Below, in pieces: positions 63,846 to 64,000 of a stretch of DNA of 64,000 nt. The position numbers and the translations under genes are program-made. The stretch is from Mantamonas sphyraenae (lineage: Eukaryota > CRuMs > Mantamonadidae): assembly GCA_026936335.1 (NCBI GenBank), contig JAPMXV010000073.1, positions 162,431-226,430 of the forward strand, given 5' to 3'. The notes beneath the pieces were generated by a model. The model saw only the letters and a list, made by a program, of their open reading frames with translations. It made no database searches and had not been told where the DNA came from. Each line of letters begins with the position of its first letter. Position 1 is the first letter of the stretch.

Positions 63846-64000
63846 TTAGGGTTAGGGTTAGGGTTAGGGTTAGGGTTAGGGTTAGGGTTAGGGTTAGGGT
63901 TAGGGTTAGGGTTAGGGTTAGGGTTAGGGTTAGGGTTAGGGTTAGGGTTAGGGTTAGGGTTAGGGTTAGGGTTAGGGTTAGGGTTAGGGTTAGGGTTAGG
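63846..64000 (+). repeat. Telomere, (TTAGGG)n, chromosome right end
   Basis: About 26 perfect tandem TTAGGG units run to the last base of the window with the G-rich strand toward the end, the orientation expected at a true right-hand chromosome terminus. The junction with unique sequence is abrupt (AAGAG then TTAGGG), with no degenerate variants. Confidence 0.99.

Noticed and set aside
1-64000. tRNA, rRNA or other structured RNA genes
   Set aside because: I looked in the intergenic gaps for tRNA A/B boxes and found none I could support. Small nuclear RNAs could be missed by eye.

Overview
This window is the right-hand end of a linear eukaryotic nuclear chromosome. The last ~155 bases are uninterrupted TTAGGG repeats, with the G-rich strand running 5'->3' outward. 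Genes are packed tightly (intergenic gaps often 70-300 bp). They carry zero to three short spliceosomal introns, almost all with a CTGAC-type branch site close to the acceptor, and the DNA is GC-rich. The gene set points to a free-living unicellular eukaryote outside animals and plants: a tunnel-type (Cet1-like) mRNA 5'-triphosphatase, ERG6-type sterol C24-methyltransferase, ADCY10-type adenylyl cyclase, exportin-7, Rcf2/HIG1, PIG-B and a zeta-class carbonic anhydrase. Zeta carbonic anhydrase is best known from diatoms and other algae. I cannot name the species and do not claim a lineage.

Layout: 1-3.8 kb holds the 5' part of an exportin-7-like gene (minus) and a divergent coiled-coil gene. 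From 3.8 to 21.5 kb there are eight tandem plus-strand genes of one LRR-ankyrin family (L1-L8). Each has a 30-codon first exon, one phase-0 intron, a variable number of 28-residue leucine-rich repeats, and a near-constant C-terminal domain. Each is preceded by a repeated ~270-350 bp promoter cassette. From 21.5 to 27.4 kb lies a ~1.9 kb/1.9 kb inverted repeat carrying two copies of a four-exon sterol methyltransferase gene with identical predicted proteins. They flank a single-copy coiled-coil/CxxC gene. From 27.4 to 33.8 kb three more LRR-ankyrin genes (R1-R3) run on the minus strand, so the family points inward from both sides.

From 34 to 56 kb is a housekeeping block: soluble adenylyl cyclase, adenosine kinase, DHHC palmitoyltransferase, an unrecognised membrane protein, Rcf2-like, exportin-7, mRNA 5'-triphosphatase, PIG-B mannosyltransferase, a CLU-domain protein and a tail-anchored zeta carbonic anhydrase. 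From 56 to 60 kb come two diverged LRR-ankyrin relatives, one with a C-terminal frameshift. From 60 to 63.6 kb a subtelomeric minus-strand gene encodes four copies of a domain I do not recognise, followed by the telomere.

The most interesting elements are the constant/variable LRR-ankyrin array with its inward symmetry around the palindrome, the zeta carbonic anhydrase, and the four-repeat subtelomeric protein. Exon boundaries were chosen by reading frames and splice motifs by hand. No alignment or database search was run, so family calls rest on recognised motifs.
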